64,000 nucleotides of DNA, from assembly GCA_903822005.1 (NCBI GenBank), contig CAIJNL010000002.1:186001-250000 (forward strand), written 5' to 3'. Below are positions 26,893 through 35,140 of this stretch, piece by piece. Under the pieces are notes generated by a model that was not told the origin of the DNA, ran no database searches, and saw only the letters and a list, made by a program, of their open reading frames with translations. This DNA is from an uncultured Nitrospiraceae bacterium (lineage in GTDB: Bacteria; Nitrospirota; Thermodesulfovibrionia; Thermodesulfovibrionales; Dissulfurispiraceae). Position 1 is the stretch's first letter. Each line of letters opens with the position of its first letter. A program made the position numbers and the translations under genes.

Positions 26893-28855
26893 ATACCCGG
26901 CAGCGCTTGCCTGCTGCTGTATTATCATTCTTCTTTCAGCCATCATTTTCCCGGCATATATCGGATCTGCCGGGGAAGCGGATACTGGCGCGCAGGTTCC
27001 TGCCTTCTGCCCCCAATCATGCATCCTGACCGGCAAGGCAAGCCTCGATATGGGAGATTTCGACAAGGCACTCGTCTACCTTACTGCAGCCTATGATGAG
27101 ATGCCTTTTCTCGGAGACTATATACTCTTCTGGAGGGCCGGAGCTTTCGCGGGCAATTCCGAGACTGCAAAGGCACTTGATGATCTCTCCTCGATAAGGA
27201 AAAAATTCCCCGGCTCAACCCTGATCAGAAATGTCAGGATGAAGGAGATAGAGATACTCCAGAAGGACAATGCAAAAAACATAGAGGAGCTTTTCCAGAA
27301 GTTCCTTGCAGACTATCCCACAGATCAGACGGCCCGCTTCACATACGCTGTTTATCTTAAGAACACCAACAGGAAAGAACGGGCACAGACGCTCTTCCGG
27401 GATATATTCTCGTCAGTCTCACCTTATGCAAAAAGCGCCGGCGAAGAACTATCCGAATCGGACATACGCGCCGCTGACCTGCTCAAAAAAGGCAAGAGTC
27501 TGAACAGCGCCTGGCTTTTCAAAGAGTCGGAAAAGATATTCAGAAAGGCCCTGCTTAAAAAAGATTCAGGGCCGCTGAAGAAATTTATCAACGAAGGGCT
27601 GGCCCTGTCTCTCTTCAGACAGAAGAAATACAAAGAGGCCGCCGCACTCTATGCCGAATGCAATGATATTGCAGGCAGGGCAAAGTCTCTTTTCAGGGCC
27701 GGCGACTGGGAAGGTTTCGATAAAGACATAAACAAGATGGTCAGTCAGAATGATTCACGTGCCGCTTCGATGATGCTAGCCTATGGCTCAAGGAAACGGA
27801 GGAGCGGCAATATTGAGGCGGCCATGGACGTATTTAACGAGGTACTCGCAAAGTTTCCATCCGCCAAAGAAGAAGCCCTGTGGCAAAAGGGCTGGACACT
27901 GTACCGCAGCGGTGACCATCAGAAGGCCCTGGAGATATTTGATTCACTGTATAAAACCTATGGACAGGCCCGTTACCTTTACTGGAAAAACCGCTGCCTT
28001 GAGTCATCCGGCGTAACTGATGACTTGCAGCAGATATCTCATATTCCCAATAATCGCAACAATAATTTTTATTTTCTTATGTCAGCGCTTCGCGGCAAGG
28101 GAGTGATACCCGCTTTTGAAAGCAGCAGCGGCGACCGCTGCAGCGACTATACACTGCCCCGGCGAATAGAGGTGCTTGACGCCCTGGGATTCAAAAAAGA
28201 GGCCGCCGCCGAGATTGCCCAGACGGCAAATAAGAGCGCTGCGGAACACGATATCACCTGTTTGAGTTCATACCTGTATAAAAAGCGCGACTTCAAGACA
28301 TCCATTATTCTTGCAGTGCGTGTTCCTTTCAGGGAGGACTTGCACGATCTCTACTATCCGCTCGCCCATCTGGATGTGGTAGAAGAAGCGGCGCGGGCCA
28401 ACGAGCTGGATCCCCTGCTCATCCTTTCGATCATACGGGAAGAATCGCGGTTCGCAACCGACGCAAGATCGGTTGCGGGAGCGCTAGGACTCATGCAGCT
28501 GATGCCCCAGACGGCGGCCAGGATCAGCAAGCGGGCAAAAGTCAATTTCGGCCAATCCTCGGAACTGTACGATGCAAGGACCAATGTGTTTATCGGTTCT
28601 TACTATCTCTCCATGCTGATCAAGCATTTCGGATCAGCTCCTCCTGCAATTGCCTCATACAATGCCGGTGAGGAGATTGTGAAAGAATGGCTCTCTTCGG
28701 GCAAATACCAGTCCATGGATGAATTCGTGGAGGACATCCCCTACGATGAAACCAGGAACTATGTCAAGAAGGTCATGACAAGCTATCTTGAATATATCAG
28801 GCAACAGGGCAAGAGAGACATGCCGGCATTGCTTATTAAATCATGGAATCTTTAA
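26861..28855 (+). CDS. Soluble lytic murein transglycosylase (Slt70-like)
   Basis: 664 residues, starting at GTG inside the end of aroC. An N-terminal hydrophobic segment (about residues 15-36, AALACCCIIILLSAIIFPAYI) acts as signal or anchor for the periplasm. A long alpha-superhelix with TPR-like units (MGDFDKALVYLTAAY, KYKEAAALYAEC, SGDHQKALEIFDSLY) fills the middle. The C-terminal catalytic SLT domain has SIIREESRFATDARS (catalytic Glu), GALGLMQLMPQTA and IASYNAGEEIVKEW. It cleaves glycan strands to 1,6-anhydro products during wall turnover. The zapA pair follows. Confidence 0.93.
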   Translation: MPVLTILRNYRYPAALACCCIIILLSAIIFPAYIGSAGEADTGAQVPAFCPQSCILTGKASLDMGDFDKALVYLTAAYDEMPFLGDYILFWRAGAFAGNSETAKALDDLSSIRKKFPGSTLIRNVRMKEIEILQKDNAKNIEELFQKFLADYPTDQTARFTYAVYLKNTNRKERAQTLFRDIFSSVSPYAKSAGEELSESDIRAADLLKKGKSLNSAWLFKESEKIFRKALLKKDSGPLKKFINEGLALSLFRQKKYKEAAALYAECNDIAGRAKSLFRAGDWEGFDKDINKMVSQNDSRAASMMLAYGSRKRRSGNIEAAMDVFNEVLAKFPSAKEEALWQKGWTLYRSGDHQKALEIFDSLYKTYGQARYLYWKNRCLESSGVTDDLQQISHIPNNRNNNFYFLMSALRGKGVIPAFESSSGDRCSDYTLPRRIEVLDALGFKKEAAAEIAQTANKSAAEHDITCLSSYLYKKRDFKTSIILAVRVPFREDLHDLYYPLAHLDVVEEAARANELDPLLILSIIREESRFATDARSVAGALGLMQLMPQTAARISKRAKVNFGQSSELYDARTNVFIGSYYLSMLIKHFGSAPPAIASYNAGEEIVKEWLSSGKYQSMDEFVEDIPYDETRNYVKKVMTSYLEYIRQQGKRDMPALLIKSWNL

Positions 28856-28880
28856 TATACTAATTTAGAGGAGGCTGAAC

Positions 28881-29093
28881 ATGAATACTGTGGAAAACAA
28901 GATTTCTCAGATCATAGAAAAGGTCAGGTCTCTTAAAGAAGAGAAAAATGCCCTCGAAAAAAGGAACGTGGTCCTGCAGGAGGCATTGCGGGTAAAAGAC
29001 CTCGAAATTGAAAGGCTCTCTTCTGAAAAAGCCGCTGTCAAGGAACAGATAGAAGGATTGCTTAAAGAACTCGAAAGCTTTGAACTCAACTGA
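28881..29093 (+). CDS. Small coiled-coil protein, ZapB-like
   Basis: 70 residues, nearly all a heptad-patterned coiled coil (ISQIIEKVRSLKEEKNALEK, then EALRVKDLEIERLSSEKAAV and IEGLLKELESFEL). Its size and its place directly before zapA (six-base gap) fit a ZapB-like division-ring protein, although sequence alone cannot separate this from other short coiled coils. A GAGGAGG ribosome site precedes the ATG. Confidence 0.75.
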   Translation: MNTVENKISQIIEKVRSLKEEKNALEKRNVVLQEALRVKDLEIERLSSEKAAVKEQIEGLLKELESFELN

Positions 29094-29099
29094 TTACTG

Positions 29100-29375
29100 A
29101 TGGAAAGTGTGGAAGTGACTATCCTCGGCCAAAGATACATGATCCGGGGCGATGCGACCAAAGAGCACCTGCAAAAGCTTGCCGACTTTGTGGACTCACG
29201 GATCAGGGAAGTATATCGCCAATCACCCGGGATCACGCCCCTGAAGGCCTCGATTCTCGCCTCACTGATGGTATCTGACGAACTTTACACTATAAGCAGG
29301 GACCACGAATCGGTCAAAAAACGCATCCGGGACATCGAAAACGGAGCCGAGTCGCTTCTCAAGATAATAGATTAA
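29100..29375 (+). CDS. zapA: Cell division protein ZapA
   Basis: ZapA bundles FtsZ filaments at the division site. 91 residues with the family N-terminus (VEVTILGQRYMIRGDATKEH), the LADFVDSRI helix and a C-terminal coiled coil (ILASLMVSDELYTISRDHES). It follows the ZapB-like gene, as in many bacteria. Downstream is a convergent GGDEF gene. Confidence 0.92.
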   Translation: MESVEVTILGQRYMIRGDATKEHLQKLADFVDSRIREVYRQSPGITPLKASILASLMVSDELYTISRDHESVKKRIRDIENGAESLLKIID

Positions 29376-29437
29376 CAGGTCCGAATTTAAAACAGTGATG
29401 AGCTGCCGGACAATCGCTGCAATTGCAGTACCGAATT

Positions 29438-30364
29438 CTACGCCTTTCGCCGGTCCATTTGAATGTTGCTGCCTGCCACTTTTTTGCTGACATGCTTCAT
29501 CTCCGAAGCCACCGTGCTGATTTCGCTATAATGCGCAAATTCCCTATGCTGGTTGTGAGTAATACCTATAGAAATAGTCATTAGGGGGAAGGTCTTTCCG
29601 GTCCCGGCGCGGTCGACAGACTGAATCTTGCGCTGCTCCCTGTCCTCCGCGTCATAGAATGTTCCGACCATCTTGTCGAAATAATCCGCTATCTTGCGTG
29701 AGGTCTCTTCGATCACACCTATGTCCATGATATAAATAAAATCGTCGCCGCCCACGTGGCCCACAAAACTGCCCTGCGGCTGCTGCTCCTTTACCATATT
29801 CAGTATGAGCCTGCCGACCATCTTAAGCACCTCGTCGCCTCTGCCGAATCCGTACCTGTCGTTAAAGGGCTTGAAGAAATCTATATCAGCATACGCTACG
29901 CCGAATTTTTCGCCTTTGTCAAGCCTGTTCTGGATCTGGCGAGTTATGGTTATGTTACCGGGCAGACTCGTAAGCGGATTTATCTGCACAATCCTTTCTG
30001 CCCTGAACAGGCTCAATTCGATCCTCTTCAGCAGCTCGCATTCGATCATCGATCTGCGTATATAGTCATCGGCAAGGAGTTCTCTCCATGCCGGCAGCTC
30101 GCAATCATCCGGGAAAACTGCAAGGACGGACATGTGGCCGAATATGGGGTCGCTCTTCAGATCATTGAGTATGCGCACATTAGCGTCCCGGTCTTCGGCA
30201 ATATCAAGAAGAAGGAAATCGGGGTTGCAGTTATAGATAAAGTCGAGTGAAGATTTCATGTCCCGGAAAAAAAGAGGGCTGCTGATGTTGCGCACCAGCC
30301 TGTCGATATCACTGGTAAGGACGATGTCGCGAGATACTACGACGATCGGCCTGCTAGCTTTCAT
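29438..30364 (-). CDS. Diguanylate cyclase-type response protein (GGDDF)
   Basis: 308 residues from the chosen ATG at 30364. The N-terminal ~125 residues look like a receiver fold (PIVVVSRDIVLTS, PDFLLLDIAEDRDANVRI), but the acidic pocket is not clearly complete. The C-terminal GGDEF domain has DIDFFKPFNDRYGFGRGDEVL and the signature HVGGDDFIYI, where Asp replaces the usual Glu; this variant is often still active. I see no RxxD inhibitory site upstream. The frame is open for another 24 codons, but the ATG at 30364 overlaps the HDOD stop by 11 bases and begins the conserved domain, so it is preferred. Confidence 0.88.
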   Translation of the reverse strand: MKASRPIVVVSRDIVLTSDIDRLVRNISSPLFFRDMKSSLDFIYNCNPDFLLLDIAEDRDANVRILNDLKSDPIFGHMSVLAVFPDDCELPAWRELLADDYIRRSMIECELLKRIELSLFRAERIVQINPLTSLPGNITITRQIQNRLDKGEKFGVAYADIDFFKPFNDRYGFGRGDEVLKMVGRLILNMVKEQQPQGSFVGHVGGDDFIYIMDIGVIEETSRKIADYFDKMVGTFYDAEDREQRKIQSVDRAGTGKTFPLMTISIGITHNQHREFAHYSEISTVASEMKHVSKKVAGSNIQMDRRKA

Positions 30365-31193
30365 CGCCGATAAGGAATGCCTCAGCTTCGCTGAATGCGT
30401 CATCCATTTCGTCGAATATGTCCCTGAGATCGGCATCGGAAAGGTTCAGGAGCTCCCAGGCCGCCGGGTTGACCGCCGGCACATGATTATCTCCGGAAAA
30501 TCCGAATCCCACGGAACGCGTCAGCAGATCGGCCAAATGGACGATAGCGGTCTGCATGGGCAGACTCCTTGACAGGCTGGGTTTATGATGATACTCGATG
30601 ATCTCGACAAGAGATTGAGGAAAATTCCATCTTTTGGCTATCCATGAGCCGCTGTCCGCATGGGTTATATCAAATATCGACTTCTCTGCCTCAATAATCA
30701 GCAGGTCCTTTGTCTCTGCCTCTTTGATGACCTCTTCATATTCTTCCTTGTACCGCAGAATCATCACAACCTTGCCGATATCGTGCAGCAGTCCTGCTAT
30801 TGAGATCTCCTCAGGTTCGGAAATATTTTTTTTCTTCGCTATAATCCTGGCGGCTATTGCGCATCCGAGTGAATGCTCCCACAGCCCGACCATGGATTTC
30901 TGCATCACCTCAAACACGGACACGCCGAGCAGAAGGCCCCTTACAACATTCAGCCCCAGTAATATAAGTGCCTGCTGTACTGCCGATATCCTGCCGGGGA
31001 ATCCATAAATGGGGGAATTGACCATCTTCAGCACCCTGGAAGTCAAGACCGGGTCACTCTGTATAAAGTTGCCGACTTCTGTCAGGGATACTTTCGGGTT
31101 TTCAATAACTGCCAGCAGTTTCTTCAGCACTGAGGGGATTGTAGGAAGGGTATCTATGCGTTCTATCTGGGCTCGCAGCAGTTTGGGGTCCAT
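30354..31193 (-). CDS. HDOD-domain signalling protein with intact HD motif
   Basis: 279 residues. The HDOD region (about 10-210) begins LPTIPSVLKKLLAVIENP and contains SDPVLTSRVLKMVNSPIYG and the AGLLHDIGKVV motif, so the HD metal pair is retained, unlike in many HDOD proteins. ITHADSGSWIAKRWNFPQ and IEYHHKPS add further HD-type histidines. It is the middle gene of a leftward three-gene signalling operon: five bases after the 31199-31495 gene and overlapping the GGDEF gene. Confidence 0.9.
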   Translation of the reverse strand: MDPKLLRAQIERIDTLPTIPSVLKKLLAVIENPKVSLTEVGNFIQSDPVLTSRVLKMVNSPIYGFPGRISAVQQALILLGLNVVRGLLLGVSVFEVMQKSMVGLWEHSLGCAIAARIIAKKKNISEPEEISIAGLLHDIGKVVMILRYKEEYEEVIKEAETKDLLIIEAEKSIFDITHADSGSWIAKRWNFPQSLVEIIEYHHKPSLSRSLPMQTAIVHLADLLTRSVGFGFSGDNHVPAVNPAAWELLNLSDADLRDIFDEMDDAFSEAEAFLIGDES

Positions 31194-31198
31194 AGTAT

Positions 31199-31495
31199 TT
31201 ATTTATAGACCTCCTCGATACGCGCCTTCAAAACCTTTTTTATGGTATCCATATATTTTTCCTGTCCCGTCTTTCTGAAGCGCATTTCGAGATCTGCCAG
31301 CCTCTCATCCCTTGATTTGGCATCTGGCGCATCGCCTTCCACAAATACATGCCCGATCTCCATGCTGCCCAGTCTTCTTATCAGGCTGTCAGTAAGGGCC
31401 GCGCCTTCGCTAAGCATTACCATGCCGGCTTCATTTGTAATAGGCTTCGCCACAACCATCCCGGCCTGCAGATCACCAATAGATACTCTTCTCAA
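31199..31495 (-). CDS. Small protein related to the N-terminal module of HD-GYP proteins
   Basis: 98 residues. The sequence VSIGDLQAGMVVAKPITNEAG and onward to LSEGAALTDSLIRRLGSMEIGHVFV is the DUF3391-like module found in front of HD-GYP phosphodiesterases, here alone. It starts at TTG, supported by AAAGGA eight bases upstream and by the absence of a nearby in-frame ATG. It directly precedes the HDOD gene, so the two may act as separate parts of an HD-GYP-like machine (inference). Confidence 0.75.
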   Translation of the reverse strand: MRRVSIGDLQAGMVVAKPITNEAGMVMLSEGAALTDSLIRRLGSMEIGHVFVEGDAPDAKSRDERLADLEMRFRKTGQEKYMDTIKKVLKARIEEVYK

Positions 31496-31522
31496 TGTCC
31501 GGTCCTTTTTGCTATTTTTTAT

Positions 31523-31528
31523 ATTATA
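31523..31528 (-). promoter_or_regulatory. -10 element of the HDOD/GGDEF operon
   Basis: The minus strand reads TATAAT here, 28 bases before the TTG start. No clear -35. The resulting leader is about 20 bases and contains the AAAGGA ribosome site. Confidence 0.5.
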
Positions 31529-31562
31529 TCACAGCATATCTGCCTGATGCCTTACACGTTCA

Positions 31563-34187
31563 TTAACCGGCCTGAAGCCGTTTCAACTGCTCCCTCAGTC
31601 CATCCGCAAAAAACTGGTACTTGTCTGTCCCTGACGGCATTGCCTGAACATCTGTGGCGGATGCAAAATACGGGGTGCCTATGGTGACCTCAATCCTGGA
31701 CGGCCTGATTAGAGCAGCGCCTCTGGGTAAGGCATCTGCTGAACCTTTGATATGAACCGGGACAACCGGAATCTTTTTTTCGAGGGCTATTATGCCTACT
31801 CCTTTTTTAAAAGGCAGCATCTCCGGCCCAAAGGAACGTCCTCCTTCAGGAAATATACAGAGAGACCTTTCCTGACTAAGAACATATGAAGAAATCTGGA
31901 GCGCCCTGTGCAGGTAAGTCTCCGCATCAATGGGAATAATATGTCCAATGCGCGCAAATTCCTGTTTAACCGCGCCACCGAAGAATGTGCTGATGCCCAG
32001 AAAATAGAGCTTCTCGAAAACAGAAAAAGGCAGGCAGGCCGCGACAATAAACCCGTCCAGATAACTCGCATGATTGGCCGCGAGCATGTAAGGCCCGGTC
32101 CGGGGGAGATTTTCGGTCCCTTTAACAGACATCCTGAAATAGAGCCTGCAGAATATTTTAAGCAGCAGAAAAAGCGGCCTTATAAAAAGCCTCTCGAAAG
32201 GCCCATATATAACCACAGCCTTCTGCTTGTCTTCTTCGGCCGGTTCCTTGTCCAGAATATCGGCCCATTTTACGCTGCCCGCAGACTCATGAGTGCGGCC
32301 TTCTGCAATGTCCATTATCCTTTCAACAACGTCTTTTACAGTCTGTACATCAGCGATAAATGAATCCGGGACGGAAACAGAGAACGCATCCTCAAGCGCT
32401 GAAATAAATTCTATCTTGCCCAGTGAATCAAAACCAAGATCGAGTTCAAGATTGTCTTCGGAATGCACTTCTATTTTTTCATTCAGCACATGCCGGATAC
32501 ATTCCACTATCTTTCGTCCGGCAGGATCAGCCATTAGCACCGCGTCTTCGAGCCGGCCCGTCTTCTTTTCGGTGACTGCACCTGCGAGAATGTCCTTGAG
32601 CAGGAAGCGCCTCATCTTGCCGAGCGGCGTGCGCGGCAGAGGTTCCTGCTGTAGGATAAAGCCGCGTATCCTCATGTATTCGGGCAGCTGGGAGGTAACA
32701 TCATTGATCTGCCATTTTATCGTCTCCTGGATATTGCCTATGCCCTGCTCTTTTGCATAATCGAGGTCCGGAACGATTATCGCCTTTATAAAGTCCACCG
32801 CCCCCCTCACTTCCATGCCCGCAATGGCTATCTCCTTTATGAGTGGGATTCCGTAATAGGCCTTTTCAATGTCCTCCGGATATATGTTCTTGCCTGAACT
32901 CAGCACGATGATCTCTTTTTTCCGGCCAGTAATAAAGACATATCCCTCTTCATCTATGCGGCCAAGGTCGCCTGTATGAAACCAGCCGTCCCTTATGACC
33001 TCATCAGTGGCAGCCTGATTTTTATAGTAGCCTGACATGACCATCGGGCCCCGCACAACGATCTCGCCGTCAATGATCCTGATCTCGGCCCCTGGCAGCG
33101 CCCTGCCTACCGACCCCGGTTTTCTTTTTTTGAGAGGATTAAAGGTGATAACAGGCGAAGTCTCTGTCAGTCCATATCCCTCAACAACCGTAAACCCCAT
33201 GGCCTCAAGACCGAGCATTGTAGCCGGTTCGAGCCGCGCGCCGCCGCTGCAGAAAAATCTTACTGTCCTGAAGTTGGCATGAATTGTCCTGAAAATCAGT
33301 TTTCCAGGGTTGATGCCCGTTGCACGCCTGACCGTGCCGCACATGTCCATCAGCCTGAGTAAGAGCAGCGCGAAAGGTTTCTCGCCTATTCTGGCCAGAA
33401 TGCCGTTCCTGAGCATATCGAAAAGTCTCGGCACACCCAGCAGGATGGTAACGCCCCCGGATTTCACGGCATCGACTATTTCCGCTCCTTTAAGTCCGGG
33501 ACCGAAGGTGACTGTAGCGCCGTAAACGACCGGCATCATAAAGTTGCACATAAACGGATATGTATGATAAAGCGGGAGGATTGAGAGAACATTATCCGTT
33601 GCCAATACAACCCCGGCCCTTATAGCTGCCTCGGCGTCAGAACAGAAATTCCTGTGGGTCAGCATAACGCCCTTTGGATTGCCGGTAGTTCCGGAGGTAT
33701 AAATTATGGACGCAAGGTCCTCAGGCGCAGCATCGACTACGAGTCCGGATTTATCGAATGATGGCCCCGCATTGGGCCCAAAATCAATTGAGTCTATATT
33801 GATGATACTGATGCTATCCCGGCCTGCGGCTTCAACAGCTATGGTTTCCATCCGCAGGCTGCAGAATACTGCTTTGGCATCAGCGTCTCTGAATATATTT
33901 CTTACATCCCCGGTCCCCAGCTGTATATCTACAGGCACTGCAATGCAGCCTTTGAAAAGTATTGCCAGATAGGCCGCACACCAGTCGGGCCTGTTTTCGG
34001 ATATGACGGCAACTCGTTCGCCCCGTTTAACGCCGGTTGCCGAGAGGACACCGGTAAGAGTCATCGCCCGGGAAAAGAATTCTCCGAAGGTCATCCGCTT
34101 CCATTCTCCCTCAAAGTAATGAAAAACCGTACGGTCCTTATTCGCCTCGACTGTCCGGAGAAAAAGCGATGTAATGTTTTCAGCCAT
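31563..34187 (-). CDS. Acyl-AMP ligase / acyl carrier / 1-acylglycerol-phosphate acyltransferase fusion
   Basis: 874 residues in three parts. Residues 1-520 are an AMP-forming acyl ligase (SIIYTSGTTGNPKG near 164, GYGLTETSPV, GWFHTGDLGRIDEEGYVFITGR). An acyl carrier domain follows, with the phosphopantetheine Ser in DLGFDSLGKIEF (about 586). The C-terminus is a PlsC-type acyltransferase with NHASYLDGF (HX4D, about 705) and FPEGGRS. It could activate a free fatty acid, load it on its own carrier and transfer it to a lyso-lipid, like Aas but with a built-in carrier. Its start overlaps the IMPase-family gene by eight bases. Substrate not deducible. Confidence 0.92.
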   Translation of the reverse strand: MAENITSLFLRTVEANKDRTVFHYFEGEWKRMTFGEFFSRAMTLTGVLSATGVKRGERVAVISENRPDWCAAYLAILFKGCIAVPVDIQLGTGDVRNIFRDADAKAVFCSLRMETIAVEAAGRDSISIINIDSIDFGPNAGPSFDKSGLVVDAAPEDLASIIYTSGTTGNPKGVMLTHRNFCSDAEAAIRAGVVLATDNVLSILPLYHTYPFMCNFMMPVVYGATVTFGPGLKGAEIVDAVKSGGVTILLGVPRLFDMLRNGILARIGEKPFALLLLRLMDMCGTVRRATGINPGKLIFRTIHANFRTVRFFCSGGARLEPATMLGLEAMGFTVVEGYGLTETSPVITFNPLKKRKPGSVGRALPGAEIRIIDGEIVVRGPMVMSGYYKNQAATDEVIRDGWFHTGDLGRIDEEGYVFITGRKKEIIVLSSGKNIYPEDIEKAYYGIPLIKEIAIAGMEVRGAVDFIKAIIVPDLDYAKEQGIGNIQETIKWQINDVTSQLPEYMRIRGFILQQEPLPRTPLGKMRRFLLKDILAGAVTEKKTGRLEDAVLMADPAGRKIVECIRHVLNEKIEVHSEDNLELDLGFDSLGKIEFISALEDAFSVSVPDSFIADVQTVKDVVERIMDIAEGRTHESAGSVKWADILDKEPAEEDKQKAVVIYGPFERLFIRPLFLLLKIFCRLYFRMSVKGTENLPRTGPYMLAANHASYLDGFIVAACLPFSVFEKLYFLGISTFFGGAVKQEFARIGHIIPIDAETYLHRALQISSYVLSQERSLCIFPEGGRSFGPEMLPFKKGVGIIALEKKIPVVPVHIKGSADALPRGAALIRPSRIEVTIGTPYFASATDVQAMPSGTDKYQFFADGLREQLKRLQAG

Positions 34188-34980
34188 TGAGATATTTTAG
34201 CGCGGCCTCATGCAGCTTCCTATTGCCTGCGGCAAGCAGCGGAATCCTGTCCTGAAGTCCGGCCGTGCCCCCCTCTATGTCATTTCCATTAATGTCCGTC
34301 ACAATTCCGCCTGCTTCTTTTACCAAAAGATATCCAGCGGCAAAATCGAATATCCTGGAAGGTACAGGACCTGCAAAAACGCTGATAGAGCCATACGCCA
34401 CATAGCAGAGGTCCAGTGCGAGTGAGCCGAAGCACCTTGCCTTACGAGCGGCCGCAATCACCGGCATGATGCGGGGAATGTCCCTGCCGGGTGTCTGGGC
34501 CTCATATGAGACAAAATAAAAGACATCGTCCTTCTGGCAGCTAATTGGCTCTCCGTTAAAAAAGGCGCCCTTTCCCTTCTCCGCCCAGAATTCATCGCCA
34601 GTCAGCAGATTGATGACATACCCCTTGGTTATGGAACCTATGGTGTCGCCGTCTGCTATCCCGATGGATGTGCAATAAAGCGGTATGCCGCTGATGGCAT
34701 TCTTGCTGCCGTCGATCGGATCTATTATCACGCGGCTTCCTCCGCCGTTGAGGTCCAGGGTGCCCAATTCTTCAGAAATAATGCTCAGCGGCTCATTAAG
34801 CGACTTTAATGAATTAATGACGATATCCTCGGCCTCGACATCAACAGGAAAAGACTTATCGCCACCGGCCCCTCTTTTGAGCGGGGCCGTGGAAAAGGGC
34901 CTTATCCTCTGCTTGCCCAGTGCAGAAAAGAGCTTTGCGCCTATCTCTCTAAGGTTATGTATCTCCACTTTGCCTCGCAT
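34180..34980 (-). CDS. Inositol-monophosphatase-family phosphatase
   Basis: 266 residues of the lithium-sensitive Mg-dependent sugar phosphatase superfamily. Metal ligands are visible as SIISEELG (Glu), IIDPIDGSKN (Asp/Asp) and SRIFDFAAGYLLVKEAGG (late Asp). It might act on inositol phosphate, fructose-1,6-bisphosphate or PAP; the sequence does not decide. It is translationally coupled to the lipid-activating fusion gene (eight-base overlap), which would suit a role in phospholipid headgroup or carbon supply, though that is speculation. Confidence 0.88.
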   Translation of the reverse strand: MRGKVEIHNLREIGAKLFSALGKQRIRPFSTAPLKRGAGGDKSFPVDVEAEDIVINSLKSLNEPLSIISEELGTLDLNGGGSRVIIDPIDGSKNAISGIPLYCTSIGIADGDTIGSITKGYVINLLTGDEFWAEKGKGAFFNGEPISCQKDDVFYFVSYEAQTPGRDIPRIMPVIAAARKARCFGSLALDLCYVAYGSISVFAGPVPSRIFDFAAGYLLVKEAGGIVTDINGNDIEGGTAGLQDRIPLLAAGNRKLHEAALKYLNG

Positions 34981-35106
34981 TAATATGGATTATAAGCAAC
35001 ACAATACGGAATTGCATGGGCAAAAACAGGCGCCCCAGCAGCACTTCATGCGCGTTGACGGTCAGCATCAGCTGTTCCGGAACTTATCATTATACTCCAG
35101 AGCGCA

Positions 35107-35135
35107 TTGACAATGAAATATCGTAGATTTATTAT
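35107..35135 (+). promoter_or_regulatory. Strong sigma-70-type promoter abutting hisC
   Basis: TTGACA (35107-35112), a 17-base spacer and TATTAT (35130-35135). Transcription would start near 35142, at the hisC start codon itself, so the mRNA may be leaderless. Confidence 0.65.
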
Positions 35136-35140
35136 AAACA

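Noticed and set aside
29417-29428. Perfect palindrome CTGCAATTGCAG between zapA and the GGDEF gene
   Set aside because: Only 12 bases, between convergent gene ends, with no T-tract or nearby promoter; probably chance.
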